Origin: Thiogranum sp.
Lineage (GTDB): Bacteria > Pseudomonadota > Gammaproteobacteria > DSM-19610
NCBI GenBank assembly: GCA_024636585.1
Contig: JAGXGS010000048.1
Coordinates: forward strand, 1-64,000
DNA length: 64,000 nucleotides
Direction of reading: 5' to 3'
The stretch's first letter is position 1. Each line of letters starts with the position of its first letter. Positions 7,339 to 16,676 of this stretch are shown here, piece by piece. The position numbers and the translations under genes were made by a program. Under the pieces are notes generated by a model. The model was not told the origin of the DNA, made no database searches, and saw only the letters and a program-made list of their open reading frames with translations.

Positions 7339-10014
7339 TCAGGCAGACTTCAGCATCTCACGCACCACATAATGCAGGATGCCGCCGTGGATGAAATACA
7401 CCGCCTCGTTAGCGGTATCGATCCGCGATTTCAGCTCACAGCTTGCGGTGGAACCGTCCTTGTAGGTTACCGCCATCGTCAAGGTCTGACCCGGCTTTAT
7501 CTCGCCGGACAATCCATTGATGGTGATTGTTTCCTCTCCTGTCAGCTTCAGGCTCTTACGATCCGTGCCTTCAGGGAACTGCAGAGGCATAACGCCCATA
7601 CCAATCAGGTTGGAACGGTGAATCCGCTCATAGGACTCCGCCACCACGGCCCGGACACCCAGCAACCGCGTGCCCTTGGCTGCCCAGTCGCGACTGGAGC
7701 CGGTTCCATACTCTTTACCGGCAATCACGACCAGGGGTGTTCCCTGTTCCTGGTACTTCATGGCGGCATCGTAGATGGCCATCTGTTCTCCGGTGGGCAC
7801 AAACTTCGTGAAACCACCTTCAACGTTCTCCAGCATTTCATTACGGATACGAACGTTGGCAAAGGTGCCACGCATCATCACCTCATGATTGCCGCGGCGT
7901 GAGCCCAAAGAATTGAAATCCGCCGGCTGCACGCCATGGGCAGTCAGGTACTGGCCTGCCGGGCTATCCGGTTTAATTGCTCCGGCCGGAGAGATGTGAT
8001 CGGTAGTGACGGAATCGCCCAGCAGCGCCAGAACCCTGGCTGCCCGAATATCGCTGACCGGCTCGGGCTGCCTGGTCATGCCTTCAAAGTATGGCGGATT
8101 GCGAATATAGGTCGAATCGCCCTGCCATCCAAACAGCTGGCTTTCGGGAGAGGCGAGGCTGGTCCAGCGATTCTCGCCCTTGAAAATGTCCGCGTAGACT
8201 TCCGTGAATTCCTCACGTTTTACGCTGCTGGCGACAATGTCATTGATTTCTTTCTGGGTCGGCCAGATGTCTCTCAGGAACAGATCTTTACCATTGGCAT
8301 CCTGGCCGATGCTATCGTTGTACAGGTCGATGTTCATGGTGCCGGCAATAGCATAGGCGACCACCAGCGGTGGCGATGCCAGATAATTCATGCGCACTTC
8401 GGCATGGACGCGGCCTTCGAAGTTTCGGTTGCCCGACAGTACGGCACAGGCCGAGAGATTGCCTTCAGTGATGGCCCCGGATACAGCCTCCGGCAGCGGG
8501 CCGGAATTGCCGATGCAGGTCGCACATCCATAGCCTACGATGTGAAATCCCAGTGTTTCCAGGTCGTCCATGAGGCCGGCTTCTTCCAGATATCGGGTCA
8601 CCACCTGGGAGCCGGGGGCAAGGGATGTCTTTACCCAGGGTTTGACCTGCAGGCCGAGCCGGGCAGCCTTCTTCGCAACCAGACCTGCGCCCAGCATGAC
8701 CGAGGGATTGGAAGTATTGGTGCAGGACGTGATGGATGCGATTACCACCGCGCCATCATCGAGTGTGAAGGTCTTGCCGTCGATTGAACCAGTCGCCGGT
8801 TTGCTGCTTAAATTGCGTTCGGTTTTCAGCGACGACAGGGCTTCCTGGAACAGGCGCTTCGAGTCGGTCAGCGGCACGCGATCCTGCGGGCGTTTAGGCC
8901 CGGCCAGGCTCGGCACCACCGTGGAAAGGTCGAGCTCGATCGTGCTGCTGTATTCGGCATCCGGTTGATCGGCGCTACGGAACATGCCCTGTGCCCGGGC
9001 ATAGGCTTCAGCCAGCGCGATCTGTTCTTCACTGCGTCCCGACAGGCGCAGGTATTTCAGTGTTTCGGAGTCGATCGGAAAGATGCCACAGGTCGCCCCG
9101 TATTCCGGCGCCATATTGGCAATCGTGGCGCGATCGGCCAGTGACAGGTGATCGAGCCCGTTGCCGAAGAATTCCACGAACTTTCCGACCACGCCATGTT
9201 TGCGCAGCATTTCCACGACTGTCAACACCAGATCGGTGGCGGTCGCACCTTCCGGAATCTGCCCGTTCAGCTCGAAGCCGACCACCTGGGGGATCAGCAT
9301 CGATACCGGTTGTCCCAGCATCGCCGCTTCGGCTTCAATTCCACCGACGCCCCAGCCGAGTACGCCGAGTCCGTTGATCATGGTCGTGTGCGAATCGGTG
9401 CCGACCAGAGTATCCGGGTAGGCTTGCAGAACGTCATTATTCTCCATGCCCATCACCACCCGGCCCAGATATTCCAGATTGACCTGGTGCACGATACCGG
9501 TATCCGGTGGCACGACCTTGAAGTTCGAAAATGCCTTTTGTCCCCACTTCAGGAAACTGTAGCGTTCCTCGTTGCGCTGGTATTCGATCTTCGCGTTCAG
9601 GTCCAGTGCGTTCTTGCTGCCGAAGGCATCGATCTGCACCGAGTGATCGATAACCAGTTCAGCCGGTTGCAACGGATTGATCTTCTCCGGATCGCCACCC
9701 AGCGCCTGCATTGCGTCCCGCATGGCGGCCAGATCGACTATTGCAGGTACGCCGGTAAAATCCTGCATCAGCACCCGGGCCGGGCGGAATGCGATTTCCT
9801 GGACAGGCTCGGTATCCGGCGACCAGTTGATCAGCGCTTCGATATCGCCGATCGTAACTGTTTTGCCGTCTTCATGGCGCAGCAGGTTTTCGAGCAACAC
9901 TTTGAGCGAGTAGGGCAGCCTGGAAACATCGCTGGCGAGTGCCGGCAGACGGTAGATTTCATAGGTGCGGTCGCCAACGTTGAGCGTCGCCCGGGTCGAA
10001 AAACTGTTGCTCAT
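7339..10014 (-). CDS. acnA: Aconitate hydratase A
   Basis: 891 residues, the full length of the AcnA/IRP-type family. It interconverts citrate and isocitrate in the TCA cycle in the cytoplasm. The [4Fe-4S] ligands are visible as Cys431 in [11 protein letters not shown] and Cys497/Cys500 in [11 protein letters not shown]. The catalytic Ser/Arg region [12 protein letters not shown] is in the C-terminal swivel domain, and [13 protein letters not shown] is near residue 205. The start is supported by AGGAG six bases upstream of the ATG. It appears monocistronic: a candidate promoter lies upstream and a strong hairpin lies downstream. It does not resemble AcnB, whose domain order differs. Confidence 0.97.
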   Translation of the reverse strand: MSNSFSTRATLNVGDRTYEIYRLPALASDVSRLPYSLKVLLENLLRHEDGKTVTIGDIEALINWSPDTEPVQEIAFRPARVLMQDFTGVPAIVDLAAMRDAMQALGGDPEKINPLQPAELVIDHSVQIDAFGSKNALDLNAKIEYQRNEERYSFLKWGQKAFSNFKVVPPDTGIVHQVNLEYLGRVVMGMENNDVLQAYPDTLVGTDSHTTMINGLGVLGWGVGGIEAEAAMLGQPVSMLIPQVVGFELNGQIPEGATATDLVLTVVEMLRKHGVVGKFVEFFGNGLDHLSLADRATIANMAPEYGATCGIFPIDSETLKYLRLSGRSEEQIALAEAYARAQGMFRSADQPDAEYSSTIELDLSTVVPSLAGPKRPQDRVPLTDSKRLFQEALSSLKTERNLSSKPATGSIDGKTFTLDDGAVVIASITSCTNTSNPSVMLGAGLVAKKAARLGLQVKPWVKTSLAPGSQVVTRYLEEAGLMDDLETLGFHIVGYGCATCIGNSGPLPEAVSGAITEGNLSACAVLSGNRNFEGRVHAEVRMNYLASPPLVVAYAIAGTMNIDLYNDSIGQDANGKDLFLRDIWPTQKEINDIVASSVKREEFTEVYADIFKGENRWTSLASPESQLFGWQGDSTYIRNPPYFEGMTRQPEPVSDIRAARVLALLGDSVTTDHISPAGAIKPDSPAGQYLTAHGVQPADFNSLGSRRGNHEVMMRGTFANVRIRNEMLENVEGGFTKFVPTGEQMAIYDAAMKYQEQGTPLVVIAGKEYGTGSSRDWAAKGTRLLGVRAVVAESYERIHRSNLIGMGVMPLQFPEGTDRKSLKLTGEETITINGLSGEIKPGQTLTMAVTYKDGSTASCELKSRIDTANEAVYFIHGGILHYVVREMLKSA

Positions 10015-10050
10015 TCAAAGCTCCTGTCCGCAAAATCAAACGAGCCGCAC

Positions 10051-10097
10051 ATTATGAGCTAAATGTTTTCCAGTGAATAGAGGCAGTTGCCGGCAAC
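10051..10097 (-). promoter_or_regulatory. Candidate acnA promoter with upstream palindrome
   Basis: On the minus strand CATAAT (10051-10056) lies about 36 bases before the acnA ATG and could serve as a -10 box; I find no good -35 at normal spacing. Some 30 bases further upstream is a perfect 12-base palindrome, GTTGCCGGCAAC (10086-10097), placed where an activator or repressor could bind. No known operator was recognised. The rest of the 10015-10210 gap holds nothing else I can name. Confidence 0.35.
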
Positions 10098-10210
10098 CGG
10101 CATTCGACTGCCAAACCGCCGCAGTTTTAAGAATTTGCGGAGGAAATCGGCGCCGGCAGCAGGCAAAATAAAGAACCACTGACTGATAAACAGGGAGCCG
10201 GTATCTTGTG

Positions 10211-11251
10211 ATGAACGTGCCAAGCATGGGAACAGGCGACATGCGCCGGTCAGGATTCCTCGACGGGCTCATGCTGGTGATGGTCGGGGCCTTACTGGGA
10301 GGCTGCGGATCGCCACAGGTGTATCCATCTCGCTCAGGGCAGGAGCTGCCCGAGTTATTTGAAAACCATGCGGTCATGGATGACGGCTTCCGACTGCCGG
10401 TGACGCACTGGAAGCCGGATGCTGACTGCCAGGCGACAGTTCTGGCTCTGCATGGACTCAATGATTATCGCAATGCATTCCAGTCGACCGGGCAATATCT
10501 GGCCGCACAGGGCATTCGCGTGCTGGCCTACGACCAGCGGGGATTCGGCGACACCGACGGTTCCGGAAAGTGGCATGGCAGCGAACGAATGATTGCCGAT
10601 CTGCGCCTGATGGCGAATCTCGTGCGCACGCGCTTTCCGGATTGTCCTCTGTACGTGATGGGTGAGAGCATGGGAGGCGCGGTGGTGCTGGCAGGCGCCG
10701 GTGATCTGGGAGCATCCGTTGCCGGTCTGATACTCGTTGCACCTGCAATCTGGTCACGTGACAGCATGCCGATTTATCAGCGCGCGCTGCTATGGCTGGC
10801 TGCACACAGTATTCCCGAACACAGGCTGACCGGTAAAGGCCTCTCTTTGCAACCTTCCGACAACATCGAAATGTTGCGCGCGCTCGGTCGGGATCCGCGG
10901 GTCATAAAGGCGACTCGCGTCGATGTCCTGTATGGAGTAACAAATCTGATGGACCAGGCGGTTCGGGCCACCAGGATTTTGCCTGATGCCGGCACCCTGT
11001 TTCTGTATGGCGAGCGTGACGACATCATCCCCAAAGCGCCGACCTGCCAGTTGCTGAAGCGATTGCCGATCAGCCCCGAGCAACGCCTGCAGGTTGCGCT
11101 GTATCAGGACGGCTACCATATGCTGACCCGGGATCTGCAGGCGGAGCGGGTGTTGCAGGATATTGCCGTCTGGATGCTGGGCGCTCCCGGGACGGGCGGG
11201 GTCTTGGCCGGTGGTCGCGATATCGACGGATTTTGCTCGGGCGTGACCTGA
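10211..11251 (+). CDS. Alpha/beta hydrolase, monoacylglycerol-lipase-like, probable lipoprotein
   Basis: About 346 residues. The N-terminus is hydrophobic and ends in a lipobox-like LLGGC, so the protein is probably exported and lipid-anchored. The fold is that of serine aminopeptidase S33/lysophospholipase-type hydrolases: LALHGLNDYRNAF (oxyanion region), YDQRGFGDTDG, the nucleophile elbow GESMGGA, the acid loop in LYGERDDIIP and a late His in QDGYHMLTRD. A substrate such as monoacylglycerol or lysophospholipid is likely but unproven. The frame also contains a GTG at 10208 and an ATG at 10241 (MRRSGFLDG); the latter gives a shorter, more typical lipoprotein signal and may be the true start. 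It stands alone, converging on hflD. Confidence 0.85.
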   Translation: MNVPSMGTGDMRRSGFLDGLMLVMVGALLGGCGSPQVYPSRSGQELPELFENHAVMDDGFRLPVTHWKPDADCQATVLALHGLNDYRNAFQSTGQYLAAQGIRVLAYDQRGFGDTDGSGKWHGSERMIADLRLMANLVRTRFPDCPLYVMGESMGGAVVLAGAGDLGASVAGLILVAPAIWSRDSMPIYQRALLWLAAHSIPEHRLTGKGLSLQPSDNIEMLRALGRDPRVIKATRVDVLYGVTNLMDQAVRATRILPDAGTLFLYGERDDIIPKAPTCQLLKRLPISPEQRLQVALYQDGYHMLTRDLQAERVLQDIAVWMLGAPGTGGVLAGGRDIDGFCSGVT

Positions 11252-11275
11252 CGAGCTTGATCTGACAGAGCCGTT

Positions 11276-11896
11276 CTAGCGCAGCAATTGCGTGGCGGCC
11301 TCGACCAGTTTTTTTCTGGCGAGCAGGAGCCCGATGCGGGTTCCGCCACACTGCCGCCATAGCACGGCAGAGCGCATGGCGGCCAGCAGCAGGCTACGGA
11401 TCTGGTTAGTGACGGCGCTGTCGGCCAGCCGATTGGGGTCACCGTTTACCATGATGCGTGGCCGCAGAGTGCTTACCGTTGCGCTGTACGTGTCTGCCAG
11501 GCTGGCCAGAATATTGGCGTGGCTGACGTCGAAATGCTCGGTTTGTTGCTGTGCGCGCTCGACGCCGGAACGGATCCTGTCGAGCAAGTCGGCGCGTTTG
11601 CTCAGCTTCCGCTCCAGATGGAGCAAAGTGACGAGATAGCGGCTCAATTCAATGTCCGGCTTTTTATTCTGGCTCATTAACTGTGTCTGCAACAGCCTCA
11701 GACCGTTGTTGAGCGGCTCCACGCCACCGTAGACATCTTCCACTGAGCTGGCATCGAGTCTCAGTACACTGCTCAGACTGGCCTGCAGTGCCTCGACGTC
11801 ACTGGGTCTGCCATGCGCCGCATTCTGAACCAGCTGCAGGGATTGTAAGATACCCGCGAAGGCAAGTGCGCGATCGGTATATTGCGTGTCATTCAT
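11276..11896 (-). CDS. hflD: HflD family protein (DUF489)
   Basis: 206 residues, the usual length. HflD of E. coli is a peripheral membrane protein named for its effect on phage lambda CII. Its gene is conserved beside mnmA in gammaproteobacteria. The sequence is helical throughout, with conserved stretches such as AFAGILQSLQLVQ near the start, LLHLERKLSKR near the middle and AAMRSAVLWRQCGG(T)R in the C-terminal third. Its ATG overlaps the mnmA stop by four bases, so it is the last gene of the leftward Nudix-mnmA-hflD operon. Its cellular role here is unknown. It should not be taken as evidence of a prophage. Confidence 0.93.
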   Translation of the reverse strand: MNDTQYTDRALAFAGILQSLQLVQNAAHGRPSDVEALQASLSSVLRLDASSVEDVYGGVEPLNNGLRLLQTQLMSQNKKPDIELSRYLVTLLHLERKLSKRADLLDRIRSGVERAQQQTEHFDVSHANILASLADTYSATVSTLRPRIMVNGDPNRLADSAVTNQIRSLLLAAMRSAVLWRQCGGTRIGLLLARKKLVEAATQLLR

Positions 11897-12978
11897 GTCG
11901 TTATAGTTCCACCGCCGAGACAGATTTCATCAGCGTAAAATACCGCAGCCTGACCGGGAGTCACAGCACGCTGTGGTGTTGAAAAAATCACTCTGGCGCG
12001 CTCCTGGTCCAGATCAACAATGTCACAAAGCTGATCAGGTTGCCTGTAGCGGATACGCGCGGTGCAGGATAAGGGCACTGCTGGTGGCTGTCCGGAAATC
12101 CAGTGCAGGTCCCGTGCTTCGAGCGCTGATTTGAACAGTGCCGGATGATTCTTGCCCTGCGCCACCAGCAGGCGACTGTGCTGCAGGTCCTTGCCCACCA
12201 CGTACCAGGGTTCGCCTGTGGCATTGCGCTGACCTCCGATACCCAGACCCTCACGCTGGCCGATGGTGTGAAACATGAGCCCCTGATGGCAGCCCAGTAC
12301 ATCTCCATCGACGCTGGTGATTTCGCCGGGCAGTGCGGGCAGGTAGCGGCTCAGGAAGTCCGTGAATTTTCGTTCCCCGATAAAGCAGATGCCGGTACTG
12401 TCCTTCTTTTCCGAGTTGGGAAAGTTCAGGCGCGAGGCGATCGTGCGCACCTCGGATTTTTGCAGAGCCCCCAGCGGAAACAGACTGTGCGCGAGCGCGC
12501 GTTGATCCAGGCGATGCAGGAAATAACTCTGGTCCTTGCCTTCGTCAAGCCCCTTCATCAGCTGCCAGCCGACGTCGGTGTGTCGGACACGAGCGTAGTG
12601 TCCGGTAGCGATTCGCTGCCCACCAAGCTCGAGCGCATAATCCAGGAAAGCTCTGAACTTGATTTCCTGATTGCACAGAATATCCGGATTCGGTGTGCGA
12701 CCAGCCGCGTATTCGGAAAGAAAATGCTTGAATACCCGATCCCAGTATTCGGCGGAAAAGCTGATCGTGTGAAGTGGAATCGCGAGCAGGGCGGCGACGG
12801 CGCGTGCGTCTTTGAGATCCTGTTCAGCGGGGCAGGAATCCTGTTCATCGTCGTCATCCCAGTTCTTCATGAACACGGCTTCTACGGTGTATCCCTGCTC
12901 CAGTAACAGGCTGGCGGCAACGGCCGAATCCACGCCACCGGACAGTCCCACAATTACTTTTTCACCAGACCGGTTCAT
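11893..12978 (-). CDS. mnmA: tRNA-specific 2-thiouridylase MnmA
   Basis: 361 residues. It thiolates U34 of tRNA Lys, Glu and Gln, using sulfur relayed from a cysteine desulfurase and ATP to activate the base. The PP-loop is GLSGGVDSAVAA near the N-terminus. The catalytic cysteines are in NPDILCNQEIKF and STGICFIGER. The C-terminal beta-barrel region ends with GQAAVFYADEICLGGG. It overlaps both neighbours by four bases (Nudix upstream, hflD downstream), a tight operon whose order matches that known in Pseudomonas. Confidence 0.97.
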   Translation of the reverse strand: MNRSGEKVIVGLSGGVDSAVAASLLLEQGYTVEAVFMKNWDDDDEQDSCPAEQDLKDARAVAALLAIPLHTISFSAEYWDRVFKHFLSEYAAGRTPNPDILCNQEIKFRAFLDYALELGGQRIATGHYARVRHTDVGWQLMKGLDEGKDQSYFLHRLDQRALAHSLFPLGALQKSEVRTIASRLNFPNSEKKDSTGICFIGERKFTDFLSRYLPALPGEITSVDGDVLGCHQGLMFHTIGQREGLGIGGQRNATGEPWYVVGKDLQHSRLLVAQGKNHPALFKSALEARDLHWISGQPPAVPLSCTARIRYRQPDQLCDIVDLDQERARVIFSTPQRAVTPGQAAVFYADEICLGGGTITT

Positions 12979-13427
12979 GCCTGGTCCAGCTCGACCAGCA
13001 GGTTCAGCGGAAACTGCCTGCCCAGAAGGTAATCGTCAATACACCGCAGTACCAGCGGGCTTCGCAGTTGCTGTTCACGCATACAGATTTCATCACGAGT
13101 CAGCCAGTGCGCCGCAATGATTCCTTCGTCCAGGGTACGCTGTGGATCAAAGTCGACACATTCACCGCAAAAAGTTGCACGCAGCCAGGTTTCGCCGCTG
13201 TCTTGCTGGCGCCATCGATACAAACCGACCAGGGCCCGGGGATGGAAATGCCAGGCGGTCTCTTCAAGGCATTCGCGTACGACTGCATCGAGCAGACTTT
13301 CGCTATCCTCGAGGTGCCCGGCCGGTTGGTTGAAGCGGACTTCACCCTTGACCTGCTCCTCCACCATGAGGAAACGGCCTTGCCGCTCGGCGATTGCCGC
13401 CACAGTAACTCTTGGTTTCCACACCAT
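12975..13427 (-). CDS. nudJ: Nudix hydrolase, NudJ-like
   Basis: 150 residues. The Nudix box is readable as G-HLEDS-E-SLLDAVV-RE-CL-EE, with Ala where the consensus has the last Gly. NudJ of E. coli hydrolyses nucleoside di- and triphosphates and a thiamine pyrimidine pyrophosphate, and is encoded beside mnmA, as here. The N-terminus (MVWKPRVTVAAIAERQGRFL) matches this subgroup. It is first in the operon with mnmA and hflD. The AT-rich block at about 13455-13505 upstream of its start probably carries the operon promoter, though I could not define boxes there. Confidence 0.88.
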   Translation of the reverse strand: MVWKPRVTVAAIAERQGRFLMVEEQVKGEVRFNQPAGHLEDSESLLDAVVRECLEETAWHFHPRALVGLYRWRQQDSGETWLRATFCGECVDFDPQRTLDEGIIAAHWLTRDEICMREQQLRSPLVLRCIDDYLLGRQFPLNLLVELDQA

Positions 13428-13534
13428 CTTATGAAGACTCTACCTGAAATTCATGAAGCACAGTTTAAACAATTGGTTATTGAATGTAATTAATGTATTT
13501 AAGCTGATTTATGCCGCGTTGCGGTGTCATAGAC

Positions 13535-13738
13535 TTGACAATAGCTCCGAGGGTCATAAAGTAGCGACTATGACCAACGCCTCTTTGCGCGGGTTCGCCT
13601 CCGGTTTCTTTGGCAAGGTGTAATTTGTTCGAGCCGGGGAACCGGCAAAGAGTTAAGGCCATAATAATAAACTGAAATCGCCCCGCGCAGATCTCAGTTG
13701 AACTGAAAAAATCACGATAAACGTGAGGAGGAGTCATC
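13535..13738 (+). promoter_or_regulatory. Promoter and ~170-base leader of the DUF302-like gene
   Basis: TTGACA (13535-13540), a 16-base spacer and TAAAGT (13557-13562) form a good sigma-70-type promoter, giving a predicted start near 13569 and a leader of about 170 bases. The leader contains small hairpins: GCCGG-GGAA-CCGGC near 13632-13645 and TCAGT-TGA-ACTGA near 13692-13704. It ends with AGGAGGAG, an almost perfect ribosome site, six to seven bases before the ATG at 13739. No known riboswitch was recognised. The remaining part of the 311-base gap (13428-13534) is AT-rich and faces the Nudix gene. Confidence 0.6.
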
Positions 13739-14656
13739 ATGGTAAAGGTCGTTAAGCAATTATTTGTCTCGAGTGCCTTACTGGCACTGTCTTTCGGTAA
13801 CGCATTCGCAGAAGAACCATTGAAGCCGTTCGTGCTCGGTTACAAGGCCAGCGGCGACATGCAAGCTATCGCAGATGAAGTAAAAAGCAAGGTGGAATCA
13901 GCCGGTTTCGAAATTGTCGGTTCCTATTCCCCTTATGATGGGGCCATGATCCTGGCCGTTACTAACGACGCTCTGAAGAAGGATGCTGCCAGCTCTGAAT
14001 TCGGCGGCTATGTAGCCGGTCAGCGCGTCACTCTGACTGAAGTCGGTGATGAGATTCAGGTGAGTTACACCAATCCTCTGTATTTTGCCAACACCTATCG
14101 CCTGGAAGATACCAGCGGTGCGGCTTCCGCTTTGAGCAGTCTGGAAAGTGTGCTGGGCAAAGAGCAGACTTTCGGTACCGGTGAGAAACAGTTGAGTGCC
14201 AATGATCTGCGCAAGTATCACTACATGTTCGGTATGGAATACTTCGACGATCCCAGCGAACTGGCTGAGTATGACAGCCACGAAGAAGCGATTGCTGCGG
14301 TGGAAGAAGGTCTCTCCCAGGGTCGTGGTGGTGCTACTAAAGTCTACCGGATCGATATCCCGGGCCGTGATGAAACCGTTTTCGGCGTAGCTTTGAATGA
14401 CAGTGGCTGCAGCGGTGATGAATACATTATGAGCCGTGTAGACAAAGATGCCATTCGTTCAACCGGTCATCTGCCTTATGAGATCCTGGTTTCAGATGGC
14501 GACGTGTATGCACTTTATGCGCGCTTCCGTATCGCGATCAGCTGGCCGCATCTGCCAATGATCCAGAACGAGACTGGAGCAACTTTCTTCAACATCATGT
14601 GCGCACCTAACGCTATTGAAGAAGCGCTGATTCAGGCTTCGGGTGGAGACATCTAG
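13739..14656 (+). CDS. Secreted DUF302-like protein of unknown function
   Basis: 305 residues. A clear signal peptide (about 1-24, ending NAFAEE) directs export. The N-terminal half resembles DUF302 proteins: a helix IADEVKSKVESAGFEIVGSY, then LAVTNDALKK, GGYVAGQRVTL and VSYTNPLYFANTYRL. The C-terminal half (about 155-305) is not familiar; it has an acidic stretch, an IDIPGRDETVFGVAL strand and two cysteines (SGCSGD, IMCAPN) that could form a disulfide. A perfect-looking ribosome site, a good promoter and a dedicated terminator suggest strong, independent expression. It interrupts an otherwise conserved gene order between the Nudix gene and icd. No reaction or partner can be assigned. Confidence 0.8.
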   Translation: MVKVVKQLFVSSALLALSFGNAFAEEPLKPFVLGYKASGDMQAIADEVKSKVESAGFEIVGSYSPYDGAMILAVTNDALKKDAASSEFGGYVAGQRVTLTEVGDEIQVSYTNPLYFANTYRLEDTSGAASALSSLESVLGKEQTFGTGEKQLSANDLRKYHYMFGMEYFDDPSELAEYDSHEEAIAAVEEGLSQGRGGATKVYRIDIPGRDETVFGVALNDSGCSGDEYIMSRVDKDAIRSTGHLPYEILVSDGDVYALYARFRIAISWPHLPMIQNETGATFFNIMCAPNAIEEALIQASGGDI

Positions 14657-14683
14657 ACTCACGGTTTTCTTGCCGTAACAAAG

Positions 14684-14716
14684 CCTCCGCTACCTTCGGG
14701 TGACGGGGGTTTTTTT
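14684..14716 (+). terminator. Intrinsic terminator after the DUF302-like gene
   Basis: The arm CCTCCGCTACC (14684-14694), the stable tetraloop TTCG and the arm GGTGACGGGGG (14699-14709) form an 11-position stem with one mismatch and two wobble pairs. Seven T follow directly. It ends the single-gene transcript before the icd promoter. Confidence 0.88.
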
Positions 14717-14779
14717 ATGGGCGAGCTTTTCATGTCTGCAGATCGACTTCCGCAGGATGCGGATAAACGCCACAGTCTC

Positions 14780-14788
14780 TGCTACAAT
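14780..14788 (+). promoter_or_regulatory. Extended -10 promoter of icd
   Basis: TG-C-TACAAT (14780-14788) is an extended -10 element, 34 bases before the icd ATG. No convincing -35 box is present, which is usual for this promoter type. The predicted leader is about 28 bases and contains GGGAAG as a ribosome site. Confidence 0.55.
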
Positions 14789-14822
14789 TCCGCGATATTT
14801 TTGCCACGTCGGGAAGTTAATA

Positions 14823-16085
14823 ATGGGTTATCAGAAAATCGCTGTACCTGATCAGGGTGAGAAAATCACCGTCAATGCGGATTTGTCGCTGAACGTTCCG
14901 GACCAGCCGATCATTCCCTTCATCGAGGGCGACGGTATTGGCGTGGACATTACGCCGGTCATGCGTGATGTAGTCGATGCCGCGGTGAAGAAAGCTTTCG
15001 CGGGCAAACGCAAAATTGTCTGGATGGAAGTTTATGCTGGCGAGAAGGCTAATGCGCTCTATGACGATGGCGCCTGGCTTCCGAGCGAAACGCTGGATGC
15101 AGTGAAAGAATATGCGGTCGCGATAAAAGGACCGTTGACCACGCCGGTGGGCGGTGGCATGAGATCGTTGAACGTGGCCCTGCGTCAGGAGCTGGATCTC
15201 TATGTATGCTTGCGCCCCGTGCGTTATTACACCGGCACTCCCAGTCCGCTGAAGGAACCTGAAAAAACCGACATGGTGATTTTCCGGGAAAACTCCGAGG
15301 ATATCTATGCGGGTATCGAGTGGGAAGCCGGAAGCGCAGAGGTGCGCAAGGTCATCGATTTTCTTCAGAACGAAATGGGCGTCACCAAAATTCGCTTTCC
15401 TGACACCGCAGGTATCGGCGTCAAACCTGTCTCGGCCGAAGGCACCAGACGCCTGGTGCGTCGGGCGCTGCAATATGCGATCGACCAGGACCGCGATTCA
15501 GTGACGCTGGTGCACAAAGGCAACATCATGAAGTTCACCGAAGGTGCCTTCAAGAACTGGGGCTATGAACTCGCGCGCGATGAATTCGGCGCCACGGAGA
15601 TCGGTGATGGCCCCTGGTGCTCGTTCAGCAATCCGCGTACCGGCAAGGAAATCGTTGTCAAGGATGTGATTGCCGATGCGTTTCTGCAACAAATCCTGCT
15701 GCGACCTTCGGAATACAGTGTTATCGCGACGCTCAATCTGAACGGCGACTATATATCCGATGCTTTGGCGGCTCAGGTCGGCGGCATTGGCATGGCGCCG
15801 GGCGCCAATCTTTCGGATGCCGTCGCCCTGTTTGAAGCAACGCATGGGACGGCGCCAAAATATGCGGGAAAAGATCAGGTGAATCCAAGTTCCCTGATAC
15901 TTTCAGCGGAAATGATGCTGCGCCACCTGGGCTGGAACGAAGCAGCCGATCTGATTGTTACCGGCCTGTCGGAAGCAATTGCGGCAAAGACCGTAACCTA
16001 TGATCTCCATAGACTGATGGAAGGTGCTACCAAACTGAGCTGTTCCCGGTTCGGCCAGGCGATTATCGATAATATGGGGAAATAG
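14823..16085 (+). CDS. icd: Isocitrate dehydrogenase, NADP-dependent
   Basis: 420 residues, close to the E. coli enzyme. It converts isocitrate to 2-oxoglutarate and CO2 with NADPH formation. The substrate-binding loop [13 protein letters not shown] holds Ser115, the position phosphorylated by AceK in enteric bacteria. NADP choice is indicated by Lys-Tyr in [17 protein letters not shown]. Metal-binding and catalytic segments include [10 protein letters not shown] and [14 protein letters not shown] chose the ATG at 14823 ([10 protein letters not shown]) because it follows a ribosome site and matches family length; the frame is open further upstream, through the promoter. aceK is not in the window. 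Confidence 0.97.
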   Translation: MGYQKIAVPDQGEKITVNADLSLNVPDQPIIPFIEGDGIGVDITPVMRDVVDAAVKKAFAGKRKIVWMEVYAGEKANALYDDGAWLPSETLDAVKEYAVAIKGPLTTPVGGGMRSLNVALRQELDLYVCLRPVRYYTGTPSPLKEPEKTDMVIFRENSEDIYAGIEWEAGSAEVRKVIDFLQNEMGVTKIRFPDTAGIGVKPVSAEGTRRLVRRALQYAIDQDRDSVTLVHKGNIMKFTEGAFKNWGYELARDEFGATEIGDGPWCSFSNPRTGKEIVVKDVIADAFLQQILLRPSEYSVIATLNLNGDYISDALAAQVGGIGMAPGANLSDAVALFEATHGTAPKYAGKDQVNPSSLILSAEMMLRHLGWNEAADLIVTGLSEAIAAKTVTYDLHRLMEGATKLSCSRFGQAIIDNMGK

Positions 16086-16093
16086 CAGAACCG

Positions 16094-16122
16094 CCCTGCA
16101 TCCGGCTCATTGCCGGGCAGGG
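16094..16122 (+). terminator. GC-rich hairpin after icd
   Basis: CCCTGC (16094-16099) and CCGGC (16102-16106) pair with GCCGG and GCAGGG (16112-16122) around a TCATT loop, giving an 11-base stem with an AT bulge. No T-run follows, so it may act as an RNA stabiliser or a rho-assisted stop rather than a classic terminator. A second palindrome, CAGTGATGATCACTG (16160-16174), overlaps the stop codon of the convergent cspD gene. Confidence 0.5.
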
Positions 16123-16168
16123 TGGTGACAAACCATCGACTCGTGGTACTACTAGTGGGCAGTGATGA

Positions 16169-16384
16169 TCACTGTACAGCCGCCGCGAGCATGATTTTGT
16201 TTGCTTGCAGACCTTTCGGTCCATCAGATACGTCGAATTCGACTCGCTGGCCTTCTTTCAGGCTTTTGTATCCATCCATTTCGATCGCAGAAAAGTGAGC
16301 GAAAATATCATCTCCGCCTTCATCGGGAGAAATAAATCCGTAGCCTTTCGCGTTACTGAACCACTTAACAACTCCTGTCGCCAT
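16169..16384 (-). CDS. cspD: Cold-shock-domain protein (CspD position)
   Basis: 71 residues forming one cold-shock domain. The two RNA-binding motifs are visible: KGYGFISPD (RNP-1) and DIFAHFSAI (RNP-2). Csp proteins bind single-stranded nucleic acid in the cytoplasm. The name follows its place divergent from clpS-clpA, as in E. coli and Pseudomonas; sequence alone does not separate it from other Csp paralogues. A ribosome site (GAGGA, nine bases before the ATG) supports the start. Its predicted promoter leaves a leader of about 118 bases. Confidence 0.9.
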   Translation of the reverse strand: MATGVVKWFSNAKGYGFISPDEGGDDIFAHFSAIEMDGYKSLKEGQRVEFDVSDGPKGLQANKIMLAAAVQ

Positions 16385-16508
16385 AGCTGCACATCCTCAC
16401 TGCACTCTTAGGCGCTGGCGCGCCCGAGCTTATTTGACTTTATGTCGTTTCGCACTCTGCGGCGCTATTACGACTCCTCCGTTGGCTGTTCCTGAGCCAA
16501 TATTATTA

Positions 16509-16536
16509 TTGTTAGTCGGCAAGCCCAAATAGTCAA
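16509..16536 (-). promoter_or_regulatory. Predicted cspD promoter with long leader
   Basis: On the minus strand TTGACT (16531-16536), a 16-base spacer and TAACAA (16509-16514) make a plausible promoter, with a predicted start near 16502. The leader to the cspD ATG (16384) would be about 118 bases and includes a short GGCGC/GCGCC hairpin. I did not find the classical cspA cold-box sequence. Confidence 0.5.
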
Positions 16537-16663
16537 GTCTGGGACAGGCGGAAAAGTTTTGCGAGATCACTGGTTTAGGCGCGACGTTTTGCTTTGGGTG
16601 AAAGCGGGTGTATGCTGCTTCGCGAGCGTTGTAATTCTGACGTTTTGGCTTTGGAAAATTGGT

Positions 16664-16669
16664 TATAAT
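16664..16669 (+). promoter_or_regulatory. Perfect -10 box immediately before clpS
   Basis: TATAAT lies seven bases before the clpS ATG (16677). The expected transcription start is at or within one base of the ATG. No good -35 is present at 16-18 bases and no ribosome site precedes the ATG, which fits a leaderless message. Confidence 0.5.
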
Positions 16670-16676
16670 TCGTTTT

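Noticed and set aside
7936-10062. Two long plus-strand frames (283 and 304 codons) opposite acnA
   Set aside because: They mirror the acnA codon phase and have no start signals or family motifs.
11276-11896. hflD as a sign of prophage or lysogeny functions nearby
   Set aside because: The gene is a conserved mnmA neighbour; no phage gene or attachment site is visible around it.
13477-13740. 87-codon minus-strand frame in the Nudix to DUF302 gap
   Set aside because: It runs through the promoter and leader of the plus-strand gene, has no ribosome site and no family features.
16115-16122. GGGCAGGG, matching the FtsK-orienting consensus, here and at 25746-25753
   Set aside because: Two eight-base hits in 64 kb are expected by chance in GC-rich DNA, and one is part of a hairpin arm.
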